The notes beneath the pieces were generated by a model. That model saw only the letters and a list, made by a program, of their open reading frames with translations. It was not told the origin of the DNA and searched no databases. A stretch of DNA of 64,000 nucleotides from Comamonas sp. Its GTDB lineage: Bacteria; Pseudomonadota; Gammaproteobacteria; Burkholderiales; Burkholderiaceae_C. Positions 20,589 through 29,449 of this stretch are shown here, piece by piece (the stretch's first letter is position 1; each line of letters opens with the position of its first letter). The position numbers and the translations under genes are program-made. The stretch lies in the NCBI GenBank assembly GCA_015478895.1, contig JADMKK010000057.1, positions 124,001-188,000 of the forward strand, written 5' to 3'.

Positions 20589-20598
20589 GTTGCTTTCC

Positions 20599-21069
20599 TT
20601 ACAGCTCTGTCTTCAGGCGGTTTAGCAGGTCAGCATGAACGCCAGCATTCACTTCCTTGCGGAGGATCTGCTCAGCGCCCTTGACTGCCAGCGCAGCAAC
20701 TTGCTCACGCAATGCTTCACGGGCGGCAACAGCTTGCTGCTCAGCTTCGGCACGGGCAGCAGCAACAATCTTGTTGCCTTCTTCTGTCGCGCGGGCCTTG
20801 GCTTCTTCAACGATGGCCTGGGCGCGGCGATCGGCGTCCGCAAGCCGCGATGCTGTCTCGTTGCGCGTCTGGCTCAATTCCTGCTCAACGCGCTTGTTAG
20901 CAGCGCTCAGCTCGGTTTTGGCCTTGTCGGCAGCAGCGAGGCCATCGGCGATTTTCTGGGCTCGCTCGTCCAAGGCCTTCGCAATCGGGGGCCACACGAA
21001 TTTCATCGTGAACAGCACCAAGATCAGGAAGACGATGCACTGAACGAACAGGGTCGCGTTAATACTCAC
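20599..21069 (-). CDS. atpF: ATP synthase F0 subunit b
   Basis: The 156-residue peripheral stalk subunit has one N-terminal membrane helix (about 5-25, [20 protein letters not shown]) and then a long charged coiled coil to the C-terminus. The start codon is GTG (21069-21067), with AAAGGTG upstream, and gives [10 protein letters not shown], the usual betaproteobacterial N-terminus. Ten bases separate it from atpH. Confidence 0.97.
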   Translation of the reverse strand: MSINATLFVQCIVFLILVLFTMKFVWPPIAKALDERAQKIADGLAAADKAKTELSAANKRVEQELSQTRNETASRLADADRRAQAIVEEAKARATEEGNKIVAAARAEAEQQAVAAREALREQVAALAVKGAEQILRKEVNAGVHADLLNRLKTEL

Positions 21070-21104
21070 GGCAACACCTTTCTTTCTAGGGCGTTGATCG
21101 GAGC

Positions 21105-21368
<264 letters not shown>

Positions 21369-21398
21369 TTAAAAGAAAGTTGAAGTGAAAGGGATAGG

Positions 21399-22262
21399 TC
21401 AGTGGGCTTCATGTGCTTGGCCGAGATAAATCAGCGTCAGCATCATGAAAATGAAGGCCTGCAGGGTGATGATCAAAATATGGAAGATCGCCCAGATAGA
21501 GCCTGCAATGATGTGCCCCAGAGGGAGCAACACACCAGAGAGCGACATGGCAGCCGCGCCACCCATCAGGGCAATCAGGCAGAACACCAACTCACCAGCG
21601 TACATATTGCCAAACAGTCGCATACCGTGCGAAACCGTCTTGGCAACGTATTCAATGATCTGCATCAGCAGATTGATCACGCCCAAAATCAGAGCGAAAA
21701 CAGGATTTTTAGAAGTACCGAAAGGTGCAGTTACCAGCTCGTGAGACCAGCCGCCCAGGCCCTTGATCTTGACGCTGTAGAACAGGCACAAAATCAGCAC
21801 GGCAGTCGACAGACCCAAGGTGGTCGACAAATCAGCCGTAGGCACTACACGCAGATAAGCGTGCGAGTCGCCTTGAACGCCTTGCCACAACACGGGCAGC
21901 AAATCGACAGGCAGCAAGTCCATCGCGTTCATCATGAAAATCCAGACGAACACGGTCAGTGCCAAAGGCGCAATCACTTTGCGCGAAGCAGCATTCTTGA
22001 TATTGGCTTTGGCTTGGTTGTCCACCATTTCAACCAGCATTTCCACCGCCGCCTGGAAGCGACCAGGTACGCCAGATGTCGCTTTACGCGCACCCAGCCA
22101 CAGCAGGAACAGACTGATCGCGCCGCAAATAAAGCTCACTGCGACGGAGTCCAAATTCACCACCGAAAAATCGATGACGGATGTCTGCTTGATGTTTTGC
22201 AGATGTTGCAAGTGGTGAACGATGTATTCACTTGCGGTTGGAGCGTGCGCGTCGGCTGCCAT
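21399..22262 (-). CDS. atpB: ATP synthase F0 subunit a
   Basis: The 287-residue stator channel subunit is very hydrophobic, with about six membrane helices. The essential Arg is in VSHGMRLFGNMYAGELV, and the C-terminal helix IITLQAFIFMMLTLIYLGQA completes the half-channel. The start MAADAHAPTASEYIVHHL has the ATG at 22262. It is second in the operon, 21 bases after atpI. Confidence 0.98.
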   Translation of the reverse strand: MAADAHAPTASEYIVHHLQHLQNIKQTSVIDFSVVNLDSVAVSFICGAISLFLLWLGARKATSGVPGRFQAAVEMLVEMVDNQAKANIKNAASRKVIAPLALTVFVWIFMMNAMDLLPVDLLPVLWQGVQGDSHAYLRVVPTADLSTTLGLSTAVLILCLFYSVKIKGLGGWSHELVTAPFGTSKNPVFALILGVINLLMQIIEYVAKTVSHGMRLFGNMYAGELVFCLIALMGGAAAMSLSGVLLPLGHIIAGSIWAIFHILIITLQAFIFMMLTLIYLGQAHEAH

Positions 22263-22283
22263 CGGTGAACTCTTCTCTCAATA

Positions 22284-22757
22284 TCAGTCAGTTTTTCGGA
22301 CACTGGATCGCTTCATTAAAAAAGCAAACCAGTACGTTTTCATCGTTACCACTAACCCAGCCAGCAAAGCCAGCCAATTTAGGTCAGGCACCAAGCGAGG
22401 TGCTGCGGCCAACATGGCAATACACAACACCAACTTGACAAATTCCCAGCCGAAGAGCCTTGCCATCGCCATCCCGGCGCCTGCTGCCGCACTGTTACGC
22501 GCAAGTCCTCGCGCAAACACTGTGGCAGGAAGCACGACGGTCAGTGCGCCGTAAGCGGCAGACCAAGCCGCAGCTTCTCCAGCTACCAACCACGCCACCA
22601 CCGATACCAGCAGACCGACCAGCACTTGGCTTATGACCACACGCCACACCGAAGTTGCCGGATGGCGTTGACGCCAAGCCTGCGCCTCTTCAGGCGTCAT
22701 GGGCTTGATTTGCGGCTCTTCGTCCTCAAATTCCGATTCAGGGGCTTGATGCTTCAT
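22284..22757 (-). CDS. atpI: ATP synthase assembly protein I
   Basis: This 157-residue small membrane protein is encoded first in the atp operon; AtpI helps assemble the c ring. A charged N-terminal segment (about 1-35) precedes four membrane helices (for example WRVVISQVLVGLLVSVVAWLV, given in part as VVISQVLVGLLVSVVAWLV). The true start is the ATG at 22757; the longer in-frame reading begins at a TTG with no ribosome site. The family is poorly conserved in sequence; position decides the call. Confidence 0.92.
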   Translation of the reverse strand: MKHQAPESEFEDEEPQIKPMTPEEAQAWRQRHPATSVWRVVISQVLVGLLVSVVAWLVAGEAAAWSAAYGALTVVLPATVFARGLARNSAAAGAGMAMARLFGWEFVKLVLCIAMLAAAPRLVPDLNWLALLAGLVVTMKTYWFAFLMKRSSVRKTD

Positions 22758-22802
22758 GTTTTCGCGAGCCAAAACTCAAACCGGAATTTTACAAAGCCTT
22801 TG

Positions 22803-22829
22803 ATTATACGTAGAAACCCGTTTTGTAAA
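22803..22829 (-). promoter_or_regulatory. Promoter of the atp operon
   Basis: On the minus strand TTTACA (22829-22824) and TATAAT (22808-22803) are separated by 15 bases, 46 bases upstream of the atpI ATG. The spacer is two bases short of ideal, but both hexamers are strong and no other candidate is visible in the divergent gap. Confidence 0.6.
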
Positions 22830-23030
22830 GATATCGACTGACATCTTCCAAGGGTTTTCACGGACAATTGGAATTTACCCGTCGCTTAGCCCCTACAGGC
22901 TGGGGTTCGCCCCAGTTGCAACGCTTTTCCCAAATTGGCAACTGCGCAAGCAAACCGCTTACGCACAGCGGCGCAACCATATCTCACAATGCTTGGCTTA
23001 CCAAGCAAAACCCTCATAAGCACCTTCACC

Positions 23031-23327
23031 ATGACTACGCCAGATACCTCTGCTAGCACTGATCCACGCAAAGACTCACTGATCGAGTACCCCAGCCTCT
23101 TCCCGATCAAAGTGATGGGCGTGCACACAGAGGATCTGGTGCACAGCATTACCAAGATTGCGAAAGAGTTTGACCCGTTTTTTGATGCATCGACTGTCGA
23201 GCTGCGCCCCAGCAGCACCGGCAAATATCTGGGTGTCACGATTACGGTGACGGCGACCAGCCGGGAACAGCTGGACAACCTGTACCTCGCCCTGACTGGT
23301 AACCCCATGGTGAAGGTGGTGCTTTGA
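23031..23327 (+). CDS. YbeD/DUF493-family protein
   Basis: This 98-residue protein of the YbeD family is small and alpha/beta, with an ACT-like fold known for the E. coli member. Conserved segments are [15 protein letters not shown] (about 16-30) and [19 protein letters not shown] (about 65-83). The ATG at 23031 is chosen because family members start shortly before the YPS motif. It is encoded directly before lipB, as in E. coli (ybeD-lipB), overlapping the lipB start. A role in lipoate metabolism is suggested by context only. Confidence 0.92.
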   Translation: MTTPDTSASTDPRKDSLIEYPSLFPIKVMGVHTEDLVHSITKIAKEFDPFFDASTVELRPSSTGKYLGVTITVTATSREQLDNLYLALTGNPMVKVVL

Positions 23328-24040
23328 CGCTTGCAGGGTTGTCACCGCTGGATGCGCGATTGCTAGGGCGTGTGGACTATGCAAATTGCAATATCGCCAT
23401 GCAGGCCTTCACCGCCAGCCGCGATGCAAGCACTGCCGATGCACTGTGGCTTTGTGAACACAATGCAACATTTACCCAAGGTATTGCGGGCAAGGCCGAA
23501 CATGTATTGATGGCCGGAGACATTCCCGTCGTGACCACCAATCGCGGCGGCCAGGTTACCTACCACGGGCCCGGCCAGGTGGTGGCCTATCCACTGATGG
23601 ATTTACAGCGCTTGGGCTACTTTGTCAAAGAGTATGTCTACCGGCTGGAGGAAGCCGTCATCCGCACGCTGGCGCACTACGGCGTGACCGGCCACCGCGT
23701 GGCAGGCGCGCCGGGAATCTATGTGCGGCTGGACGATCCGCACAGCCATGCGGTGCTCAACCAACGTCCTCAACAACGGCAGCCCGGCAGCCCGGCGCCG
23801 CAACCCGACTTCACCGGGCTGGGCAAAATTGCGGCCTTGGGCATCAAAGTGAGTCGCCACTTCACCTACCATGGTGTGGCCTTGAACGTGGATATGGATT
23901 TGCAGCCTTACCAACGCATCAACCCTTGTGGTTATGCCGGTATGGCAACTGTCGATCTTTCTACAATCGGCATCCAGACAACCTGGAGTGAGGTGGCTCA
24001 AGTGTTTGGCAACCAGCTGATCACCCGCCTCGCGCCCTGA
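23324..24040 (+). CDS. lipB: Octanoyl-[acyl carrier protein]:protein octanoyltransferase
   Basis: LipB moves octanoate from acyl carrier protein to lipoyl domains, the first step of lipoate assembly. The 238-residue protein has the signature [18 protein letters not shown] (74-91), catalytic Lys168 ([12 protein letters not shown]) and Cys202 (INPCGYAGM). A Pro/Gln-rich insert (about 138-162) separates the two lobes. The start is a TTG that overlaps the ybeD stop (TTGA), implying translational coupling. No ATG upstream of the first conserved segment exists in frame. Confidence 0.95.
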   Translation: MTLAGLSPLDARLLGRVDYANCNIAMQAFTASRDASTADALWLCEHNATFTQGIAGKAEHVLMAGDIPVVTTNRGGQVTYHGPGQVVAYPLMDLQRLGYFVKEYVYRLEEAVIRTLAHYGVTGHRVAGAPGIYVRLDDPHSHAVLNQRPQQRQPGSPAPQPDFTGLGKIAALGIKVSRHFTYHGVALNVDMDLQPYQRINPCGYAGMATVDLSTIGIQTTWSEVAQVFGNQLITRLAP

Positions 24041-24051
24041 GATTACAGAAC

Positions 24052-25032
24052 ATGAGCAGCAACGAAGTCGTGCGCGAAGCGCAGTCCGCCGAGAACTACA
24101 ACCCGCTGGCCAAACAAAAGGCCGCCGCCAAACTCTCGCGCATTCCGATCAAGGTCGAGCAGGGCGAAGTGCTGAAAAAGCCGGACTGGATCCGTGTCAA
24201 AGCGGGCAGCCCCACCACGCGCTTTTATGAGATCAAAGAGATCTTGCGCGAGCAAAAACTGCACACCGTCTGCGAAGAAGCCTCGTGCCCCAACATTGGT
24301 GAATGCTTTGGCAAGGGCACGGCCACCTTCATGATCATGGGCGACAAGTGCACACGCCGCTGCCCGTTTTGTGATGTCGGCCACGGCCGCCCTGACCCGC
24401 TGGATGTGGACGAACCCCGCAAGCTGGCGGAAACCATTGCCCGCCTGCGCCTGAAATACGTAGTCATTACCAGCGTGGACCGCGACGATCTGCGCGACGG
24501 TGGTGCCGGTCATTTTGTGGAATGCATTCAGCAAATTCGTGCGTTGTCTCCATCCACGCAAATTGAGGTGCTGGTGCCTGACTTCCGTGGCCGCGATGAC
24601 CGCGCACTGGAGATTTTGAAGCTCGCGCCGCCCGATGTGATGAACCACAACCTGGAAACCGCACCTCGCCTGTACAAGGAAGCGCGCCCCGGTTCGGACT
24701 ACCAGTTCTCGCTAAATCTGCTGAAAAAGTTCAAGGCGCTGCACCCCAACGTGCCGACCAAGAGCGGCATCATGGTGGGCCTGGGCGAGACCGACGAAGA
24801 AATCCTGCAAATCATGCGCGACATGCGTGCGCATGACATTGAGATGCTGACCATTGGCCAGTACCTGTCGCCCACCAACAGCCACTTGCCGGTGCGCCGC
24901 TATGTGCATCCAGACACCTTCAAGATGTTTGAAGCAGAGGCCTACAAAATGGGCTTTACGCATGCCGCCGTCGGTGCCATGGTGCGCTCCAGCTATCACG
25001 CCGACCAGCAGGCGCACGCAGCGGGCGTTTAA
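24052..25032 (+). CDS. lipA: Lipoyl synthase
   Basis: This radical-SAM enzyme inserts two sulphurs into the protein-bound octanoyl group. The 326-residue protein has both cluster motifs: the auxiliary C74-x4-C79-x5-C85 ([12 protein letters not shown]) and the radical-SAM C100-x3-C104-x2-C107 (CTRRCPFC). The C-terminal RSSYHA contains the conserved RSSY that ligates the auxiliary cluster. It begins 11 bases after lipB, forming a ybeD-lipB-lipA operon ended by the terminator at 25052. Confidence 0.98.
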   Translation: MSSNEVVREAQSAENYNPLAKQKAAAKLSRIPIKVEQGEVLKKPDWIRVKAGSPTTRFYEIKEILREQKLHTVCEEASCPNIGECFGKGTATFMIMGDKCTRRCPFCDVGHGRPDPLDVDEPRKLAETIARLRLKYVVITSVDRDDLRDGGAGHFVECIQQIRALSPSTQIEVLVPDFRGRDDRALEILKLAPPDVMNHNLETAPRLYKEARPGSDYQFSLNLLKKFKALHPNVPTKSGIMVGLGETDEEILQIMRDMRAHDIEMLTIGQYLSPTNSHLPVRRYVHPDTFKMFEAEAYKMGFTHAAVGAMVRSSYHADQQAHAAGV

Positions 25033-25051
25033 GCTTCTGCCCCTCTCTGGA

Positions 25052-25077
25052 GAAGCAGCCGCAAGGCTGCTTTTTTT
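25052..25077 (+). terminator. Terminator of the ybeD-lipB-lipA operon
   Basis: GAAGCAGCC-GCAA-GGCTGC followed by T7, 19 bases after the lipA stop. It is a compact GNRA-type loop hairpin with a clear T tract on the plus strand. Confidence 0.92.
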
Positions 25078-25164
25078 ATAGCTGCAAGCCCTTGATAAAA
25101 AAGGCTTTCAAAGCCATTTGACCTTGAAAGCCTTTATCTACCACGGCAAGCCGCTCTTATTTTT
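25078..25164. repeat. Long dispersed palindrome, copy R2
   Basis: About 87 bases. The left end is ATAGCTGCAAGCCCTTGATA, the inner perfect stem is AGGCTTTCAA...TTGAAAGCCT, and the right end is CCACGGCAAGCCGCTCTTA with a T tract. Its left end also resembles the shorter palindrome family at 44231. Confidence 0.7.
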
Positions 25165-25348
25165 GAATACCTTGCGCTCCATCGAGGAAAAAATGCTTGG
25201 CTAACCGGCAAAACCGCTGGCTGGCAAAAAACGACTTGCAGGCTTTACAGGCCCACTTGTCGCCCCACGATGAAACTAAAACTTCAAACCCTTGGTACTG
25301 GCCCCACCAGTAACCACCACCAAGGACTCGCTGGAATGAACTATACAT
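25157..25348 (-). CDS. Possible small protein (63 residues), doubtful
   Basis: This is an open frame of 63 codons with an ATG start. The product is aromatic and contains two cysteine groups (KWACKACKSFF; SQRFCRLAKHFF). There is no ribosome binding site upstream and its 3' end overlaps palindrome R2. I do not recognise it; it may be a chance frame. Confidence 0.15.
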   Translation of the reverse strand: MYSSFQRVLGGGYWWGQYQGFEVLVSSWGDKWACKACKSFFASQRFCRLAKHFFLDGAQGIQK

Positions 25349-25406
25349 GTAATGAGAATTAATCGCAAATAGACCGTAAAACCAAGTGGAGATTTCTGAC
25401 CGGCGG

Positions 25407-27167
25407 TTACTTGCCTGCTTCCATCAAGCTGGCTGGATCGTCAGCGATCAACACAATTTGCGCCCACGGCTGCAGCTTGCGGATATCAGCGCGCAGTACC
25501 TCTTGTTTAACGCTCAAGATTTGCGCCGGGTGCATGGAAAAACTGCGCAGGCCCAACCCCAACAGCAAGCGTGTCAACGCGATATCGCCGGCCATTTCAC
25601 CGCACACACACACTTGCTTGTGCATGTCGTTGGCCGTTTCAATGACCTGCGCAATCAGACCCAGCACGGCGGGGTGCAAAGGCTCGTACAGGTGCGCGAC
25701 CGCTTCATCGGTGCGATCAATCGCCAGCGTGTACTGGATCAAGTCATTGGTGCCGATGGACACAAAGTCAAAGTGTTTGAGCAGGCTGCGCACAATCAGC
25801 GCGGCAGCAGGAATTTCAATCATCGCCCCCAGCTGCACGACGCCATAAGTGGCCCCGCGCGCGTCCAGCTCCGCCTGCGCCAGCCGCACTTGCGCCAAGA
25901 TGCTGTGCACTTCATGCATGTGCGAGACCATGGGGAACAGCAGGTTCACTTTGCCAAACGCCGCAGCGCGCAAGATGGCCCGCAATTGGGTGCGAAACAT
26001 GGCCGGCTCCGCCAGACTCCAGCGAATGGCGCGCAAGCCTAGCGCCGGGTTCAGGGACAGCTCCTTGCTGCCTCGGTCCAGCGGCTTGTCGGCCCCCACA
26101 TCGATGGTGCGAATCGTGACGGGCAAGCCTTGCATGCCTTGGAGCGCGACTTTGTAGGCCTCAAATTGTTCTTCTTCACCGGGCAGCTTGCCTTCGCGCC
26201 CCATGAACAGGAATTCACTGCGAAACAAGCCCACGCCCACCGCGCCCGCATGCACCGCTGCCGCCGCGTCGGATGGCTGCTCAATATTGGCCAGCAGCTC
26301 AACTTTTTGGCCATCAATCGTCACTGACGGCGTATGGCGCAACCGCGCCAGGCGGTCGCGCTCCAGTGCGTCGTGGCGCTGGCGAAAGCGGTACTCCTCC
26401 AAAATGATGGGCGAGGGATCCACCAGCACAATGCCGGCATTGCCATCAATGATGATCCAGTCATCTTGCCGAATGAGCTGGCTGGCCGCGCGCGCGCCGA
26501 CTACGGCCGGAATATCCATGCTGCGCGCCACAATGGCCGTATGGCTGGTCTTGCCACCCACCGCCGTCACGAACCCCTTGAACACACTGCGCTTGAACTG
26601 CAGCATGTCCGCAGGCGACAGATCTTGCGCCACCAGCACCAAAGGTGCTTCTGACGATGCATCTAAAAGCGGCGGCTGCGTGCCATCTTCAACCTGCGGA
26701 GGAGCGGCAGGCACGGCGCTGCTCGCCAGACCACGCATACGGCGCAAGATGCGGTCGGCCACTTGCTCCAAGTCTGCTTTGCGCTCACGCAGATAAGGGT
26801 CTTCCATCTCGTCAAACAGGCGCGAGATTTGTTCGAGCTGCGTCACCAGCGCCCACTCGGCGTTGTACAGGCGCTCCGTGATCCACTGTCGAACGCCGCC
26901 CACCAGCACTTCGTCTTGCAGCAGCAGCAAATGCACTTCCAGCAGGGCGGCCAGCTCGCCGGGAGCATCTTCGGGCAGATCACTCATCAGCCGCTGCAGC
27001 TCGTCGATGACGGCATCGCGCGCCGCTCGGGCGCGCGCAACTTCGGCGGTGACCTGTGAAGCCTCGATGAAATAGTGGCGCACCTCAATGCGGCTGGCCG
27101 CAACGACGACGGCGCGCCCGATTGCAATGCCGCGCGAAACAGCGAGCCCGTGGATAGCAAATGTCAT
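25407..27167 (-). CDS. ptsI: PTS enzyme I (phosphoenolpyruvate-protein phosphotransferase)
   Basis: EI takes phosphate from phosphoenolpyruvate and passes it to HPr. The 586-residue protein has the phosphohistidine motif GGKTSHTAIVARSM (His209), the PEP-binding barrel and the C-terminal active-site Cys522 in VCVCGEMAGD. The start MTFAIHGLAVSRGIAIG at 27167 gives the canonical N-terminus; the longer frame adds 32 unrelated residues. It is last in an EIIA-HPr-EI gene trio, 120 bases after ptsH. Confidence 0.96.
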   Translation of the reverse strand: MTFAIHGLAVSRGIAIGRAVVVAASRIEVRHYFIEASQVTAEVARARAARDAVIDELQRLMSDLPEDAPGELAALLEVHLLLLQDEVLVGGVRQWITERLYNAEWALVTQLEQISRLFDEMEDPYLRERKADLEQVADRILRRMRGLASSAVPAAPPQVEDGTQPPLLDASSEAPLVLVAQDLSPADMLQFKRSVFKGFVTAVGGKTSHTAIVARSMDIPAVVGARAASQLIRQDDWIIIDGNAGIVLVDPSPIILEEYRFRQRHDALERDRLARLRHTPSVTIDGQKVELLANIEQPSDAAAAVHAGAVGVGLFRSEFLFMGREGKLPGEEEQFEAYKVALQGMQGLPVTIRTIDVGADKPLDRGSKELSLNPALGLRAIRWSLAEPAMFRTQLRAILRAAAFGKVNLLFPMVSHMHEVHSILAQVRLAQAELDARGATYGVVQLGAMIEIPAAALIVRSLLKHFDFVSIGTNDLIQYTLAIDRTDEAVAHLYEPLHPAVLGLIAQVIETANDMHKQVCVCGEMAGDIALTRLLLGLGLRSFSMHPAQILSVKQEVLRADIRKLQPWAQIVLIADDPASLMEAGK

Positions 27168-27287
27168 AAGTTTGCATCCCTTCCAAAGTATGTGTTGCAG
27201 CGGTACATCCACCGCAAAGCTGAGCCGGGACTCTGGCAAGCCAGCCCCGTTGCTTGAACGCAAGCGCTCAACGCAAAAAGCGTTGAG

Positions 27288-27557
27288 TTATTGGCCTTCG
27301 CCGAATTTGTCGTTGATCAATTCGATCAGGGCATCCATGGCTTCTTGCTCCTGGAGGCCCTCGGTTTCCAGCACAACCTGTGAGCCGACGCCAGCGGCCA
27401 GCATCATCACGCCCATGATGCTTTTGGCGTTGATGCGCCGCTCGCCCTTGCTCATCCACACTTCGCAGGGGAAGCTGCCGGCCAGCTTCGTCAGCTTGGC
27501 AGAAGCGCGCGCGTGCAGGCCTAACTTATTGCTGATGGTGATCTCGGTCTTGAGCAT
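27288..27557 (-). CDS. ptsH: Phosphocarrier protein HPr
   Basis: The 89-residue HPr has the phosphorylation site His15 (KLGLHARASAKL) and conserved Ser46 (INAKSIMGVMML), the position that HPr kinase modifies in species that have one. The start codon (27557) lies inside the 3' end of the EIIA gene, in another frame, giving a 32-base overlap and probable coupling. Confidence 0.96.
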   Translation of the reverse strand: MLKTEITISNKLGLHARASAKLTKLAGSFPCEVWMSKGERRINAKSIMGVMMLAAGVGSQVVLETEGLQEQEAMDALIELINDKFGEGQ

Positions 27558-27987
27558 GTTCTTTCCGCGCATTCTGGTTTTGGGGAGCACTGCCAGCGCC
27601 CACTTGCATCATCCCTTGCTGGCCGCCCGCCAGCGCCCGGGCCATCTGCCCGTCCAGCGTCTCGTTGCGATAGCAGATCGCACGCAGCAGCATGGGCAAA
27701 TTCACGCCCACCACCAGGCGTGCACCACTACCTTCCACCAGGCGCTGCGCCACATTGCTGGGCGTGGCACCAAACACATCGACCAGCACCAGCGTGCGTG
27801 CGGCGCCACTTTGGGCGAGCAAACCGCGGGCGTGGTTCAAGGTCACTTCGGGGCTTTCATGGGGCGGCACATCCAGCACGCTGACATGTTCATGGCTGTC
27901 CGCAAACACATGCAACGCGCATTCATACAGCGCTTGCGCCAAAGGCGCATGGGCGATCAAGAGGATGTGATTGCTCGTAGGGGTCAT
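27526..27987 (-). CDS. PTS EIIA, mannose-family
   Basis: This 153-residue EIIA-Man-type domain has its phosphorylation His13 in LLIAHAPLAQAL and the family core VLVDVFGATPSNVAQRLVEG. No sugar-specific EIIB or EIIC is nearby. In betaproteobacteria such stand-alone EIIA-HPr-EI sets act mainly as a regulatory phosphorelay rather than in sugar uptake; that role is inferred from the family. The last 24 residues are polar and variable (ending DRDHHQQ) and overlap ptsH. Confidence 0.92.
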   Translation of the reverse strand: MTPTSNHILLIAHAPLAQALYECALHVFADSHEHVSVLDVPPHESPEVTLNHARGLLAQSGAARTLVLVDVFGATPSNVAQRLVEGSGARLVVGVNLPMLLRAICYRNETLDGQMARALAGGQQGMMQVGAGSAPQNQNARKEHAQDRDHHQQ

Positions 27988-28086
27988 GGGGCAGAAGTTG
28001 TGACTGACATTATGGCTTGCGGCCTGGTGCTACGTGCGTGCACAGGCTTGCACGCTACTCAGTCAGAAGAAATAGGCGGGGGAGTT

Positions 28087-28662
28087 TTACTTCGCGGTTA
28101 ACGCCAGGCTTTGGAAGAAAGTGCTTGCATGCTGGTGCTGGGCTTTGGGCGCATATACCACGGCGTGAAAGATCCGCGCCTTGTCGCCCTCTTGCCGTGC
28201 AAACCATACACCATGGGTGGTAATTACCCAGCCTGCGGGCCCTACGCCCTCCACCGTTGCACGGATGGAGCGTGACAAATCCATCGCGCCGGCGGGAATA
28301 AACGGCGCGCCGCTGCGGGATTCAGTCCCATCCACGGCCGTCAGGCGCGAGAGCACGGCCGCCTCCCAAAAAGCCAGAGCATCATCGGCCTGCTGTGCAT
28401 CGTCCAGCAGCCAGTGAGACACCGCATAGGTCGAATCTACTGCGTCGCAGCCCATCATGTTGACGGGCACACTGCCCATGTCCATGCCAAAGTCCACCGG
28501 GGTTTGCGCTACCTGGGCATCACAAGGAAATTGCACTTTCAGCCCTGCATCTGCCAGGAACGCTGGCTGCCATTTCAGTTGCGGTTCGTTATCACAGGCC
28601 GTCATGCACCAAACCATGGCCGCCGCGCTGGCGCAACGCAAAAAAGTAGAGGGCTTTGTCAT
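28087..28662 (-). CDS. Lipoprotein of unknown function
   Basis: This 191-residue protein starts at an ATG (28662) giving a lipoprotein signal with MTAC (Cys23). The mature part has no domain I recognise; it contains KVQFPCDAQVAQTPVDFGMD and a C-terminal VWFARQEGDKARIFHAVVYA strand pair, suggesting a compact alpha/beta periplasmic domain. Five further bases to the right begins a region divergent from the thioredoxin gene. It is followed by EIIA after 99 bases, but a link to the PTS is not indicated. Confidence 0.75.
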   Translation of the reverse strand: MTKPSTFLRCASAAAMVWCMTACDNEPQLKWQPAFLADAGLKVQFPCDAQVAQTPVDFGMDMGSVPVNMMGCDAVDSTYAVSHWLLDDAQQADDALAFWEAAVLSRLTAVDGTESRSGAPFIPAGAMDLSRSIRATVEGVGPAGWVITTHGVWFARQEGDKARIFHAVVYAPKAQHQHASTFFQSLALTAK

Positions 28663-28798
28663 AAACGCATTATCGGCAGCACTGGTACAAACTGGACAGC
28701 GAACTTTCCTGCATGCGCGCACTCCATCCTCCATGGCCGCGAGGGCTCTCGATCCGTCGCCCGGTTCTCTTTTTACGACCATTCCCAACTTGGGCACA

Positions 28799-29311
28799 AT
28801 GCAAGCTATGGCAATCAAACACTTGGTGGCAGGCGTGGCGCTTGCAGCATTCGCGGGCCTTGGCGCCTATGTTTACTTTGGGCAAGCAGCACGGGCTGCA
28901 CCCCAGTCTCAATTCGTTTTGCTCGATGGCTCCAGCAAAACCACGCAGGATCTGCAGGGCAAGGTGACCTTGGTCAACTTCTGGGCGACCAGCTGCGTGA
29001 CCTGCGTGGCCGAGATGCCTGAGATCATTGCCACGCACAACAAGTACCAGGCCCAGGGTTACGACACCCTGGCAGTGGCCATGAGCTACGACCCACCCAG
29101 CTATGTGGTGAACTTTGCCCAGTCGCGCCAACTGCCTTTTAGCGTGGCGCTGGACAACACCGGCGCGGTGGCCAAGGCCTGGGGCGATGTCAAGCTCACG
29201 CCCACCACCTACATCGTGAACAAGCGCGGCGACATCGTCAAAACCTATGTGGGCCAGCCTAACTTTGAAGAGCTGCACACCCTGATTGAAAAGCTGCTGG
29301 CTGAAGCGTAA
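28799..29311 (+). CDS. TlpA/ResA-like thioredoxin, membrane-anchored
   Basis: This 170-residue thiol-disulphide protein of the periplasm has an N-terminal anchor or signal (about 8-34, LVAGVALAAFAGLGAYVYF). The thioredoxin fold carries FWATSCVTCVAEMP (Cys66 and Cys69) and the cis-Pro loop LTPTTYIVNK. TlpA relatives reduce apocytochromes or other exported thiols. That fits the nearby cytochromes c-prime and b561. The start may instead be the second ATG at 28808; neither has a clear ribosome site. Confidence 0.9.
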   Translation: MQAMAIKHLVAGVALAAFAGLGAYVYFGQAARAAPQSQFVLLDGSSKTTQDLQGKVTLVNFWATSCVTCVAEMPEIIATHNKYQAQGYDTLAVAMSYDPPSYVVNFAQSRQLPFSVALDNTGAVAKAWGDVKLTPTTYIVNKRGDIVKTYVGQPNFEELHTLIEKLLAEA

Positions 29312-29320
29312 GCCCAACAA

Positions 29321-29413
29321 AAAGAGAGCTACTTGCCCTGATGAATGAACGATTTCAGTAACAAAACTATCTGAAGTCCTTGCATGACAACGGCAAGCAG
29401 CTCTCTTTTTTAA
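29321..29413. repeat. Long dispersed palindrome, copy R3
   Basis: This is the clearest copy, about 93 bases. The left end is GAGAGCTACTTGCCCTGATG; the right end, read in reverse complement, is GAGAGCTGCTTGCCGTTGTC. The inner stem is TTTCAG/CTGAAG, with A and T tracts outside. It lies 10 bases after the TlpA-like gene and faces convergent cytochrome c-prime. Confidence 0.75.
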
Positions 29414-29449
29414 ATTGCCAGCGGGATCCAGCAGGCCAATATCGCTGAC

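Larger units (their letters stand above)
25033..25406. other. Non-coding gap between lipA and ptsI
   Basis: This convergent gap holds the lipA terminator (25052-25077) and palindrome copy R2 (25078-25164). About 240 further bases carry only a weak minus-strand frame (25157-25348), and AT-rich sequence lies at 25340-25390. Nothing else is recognisable. Confidence 0.7.
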
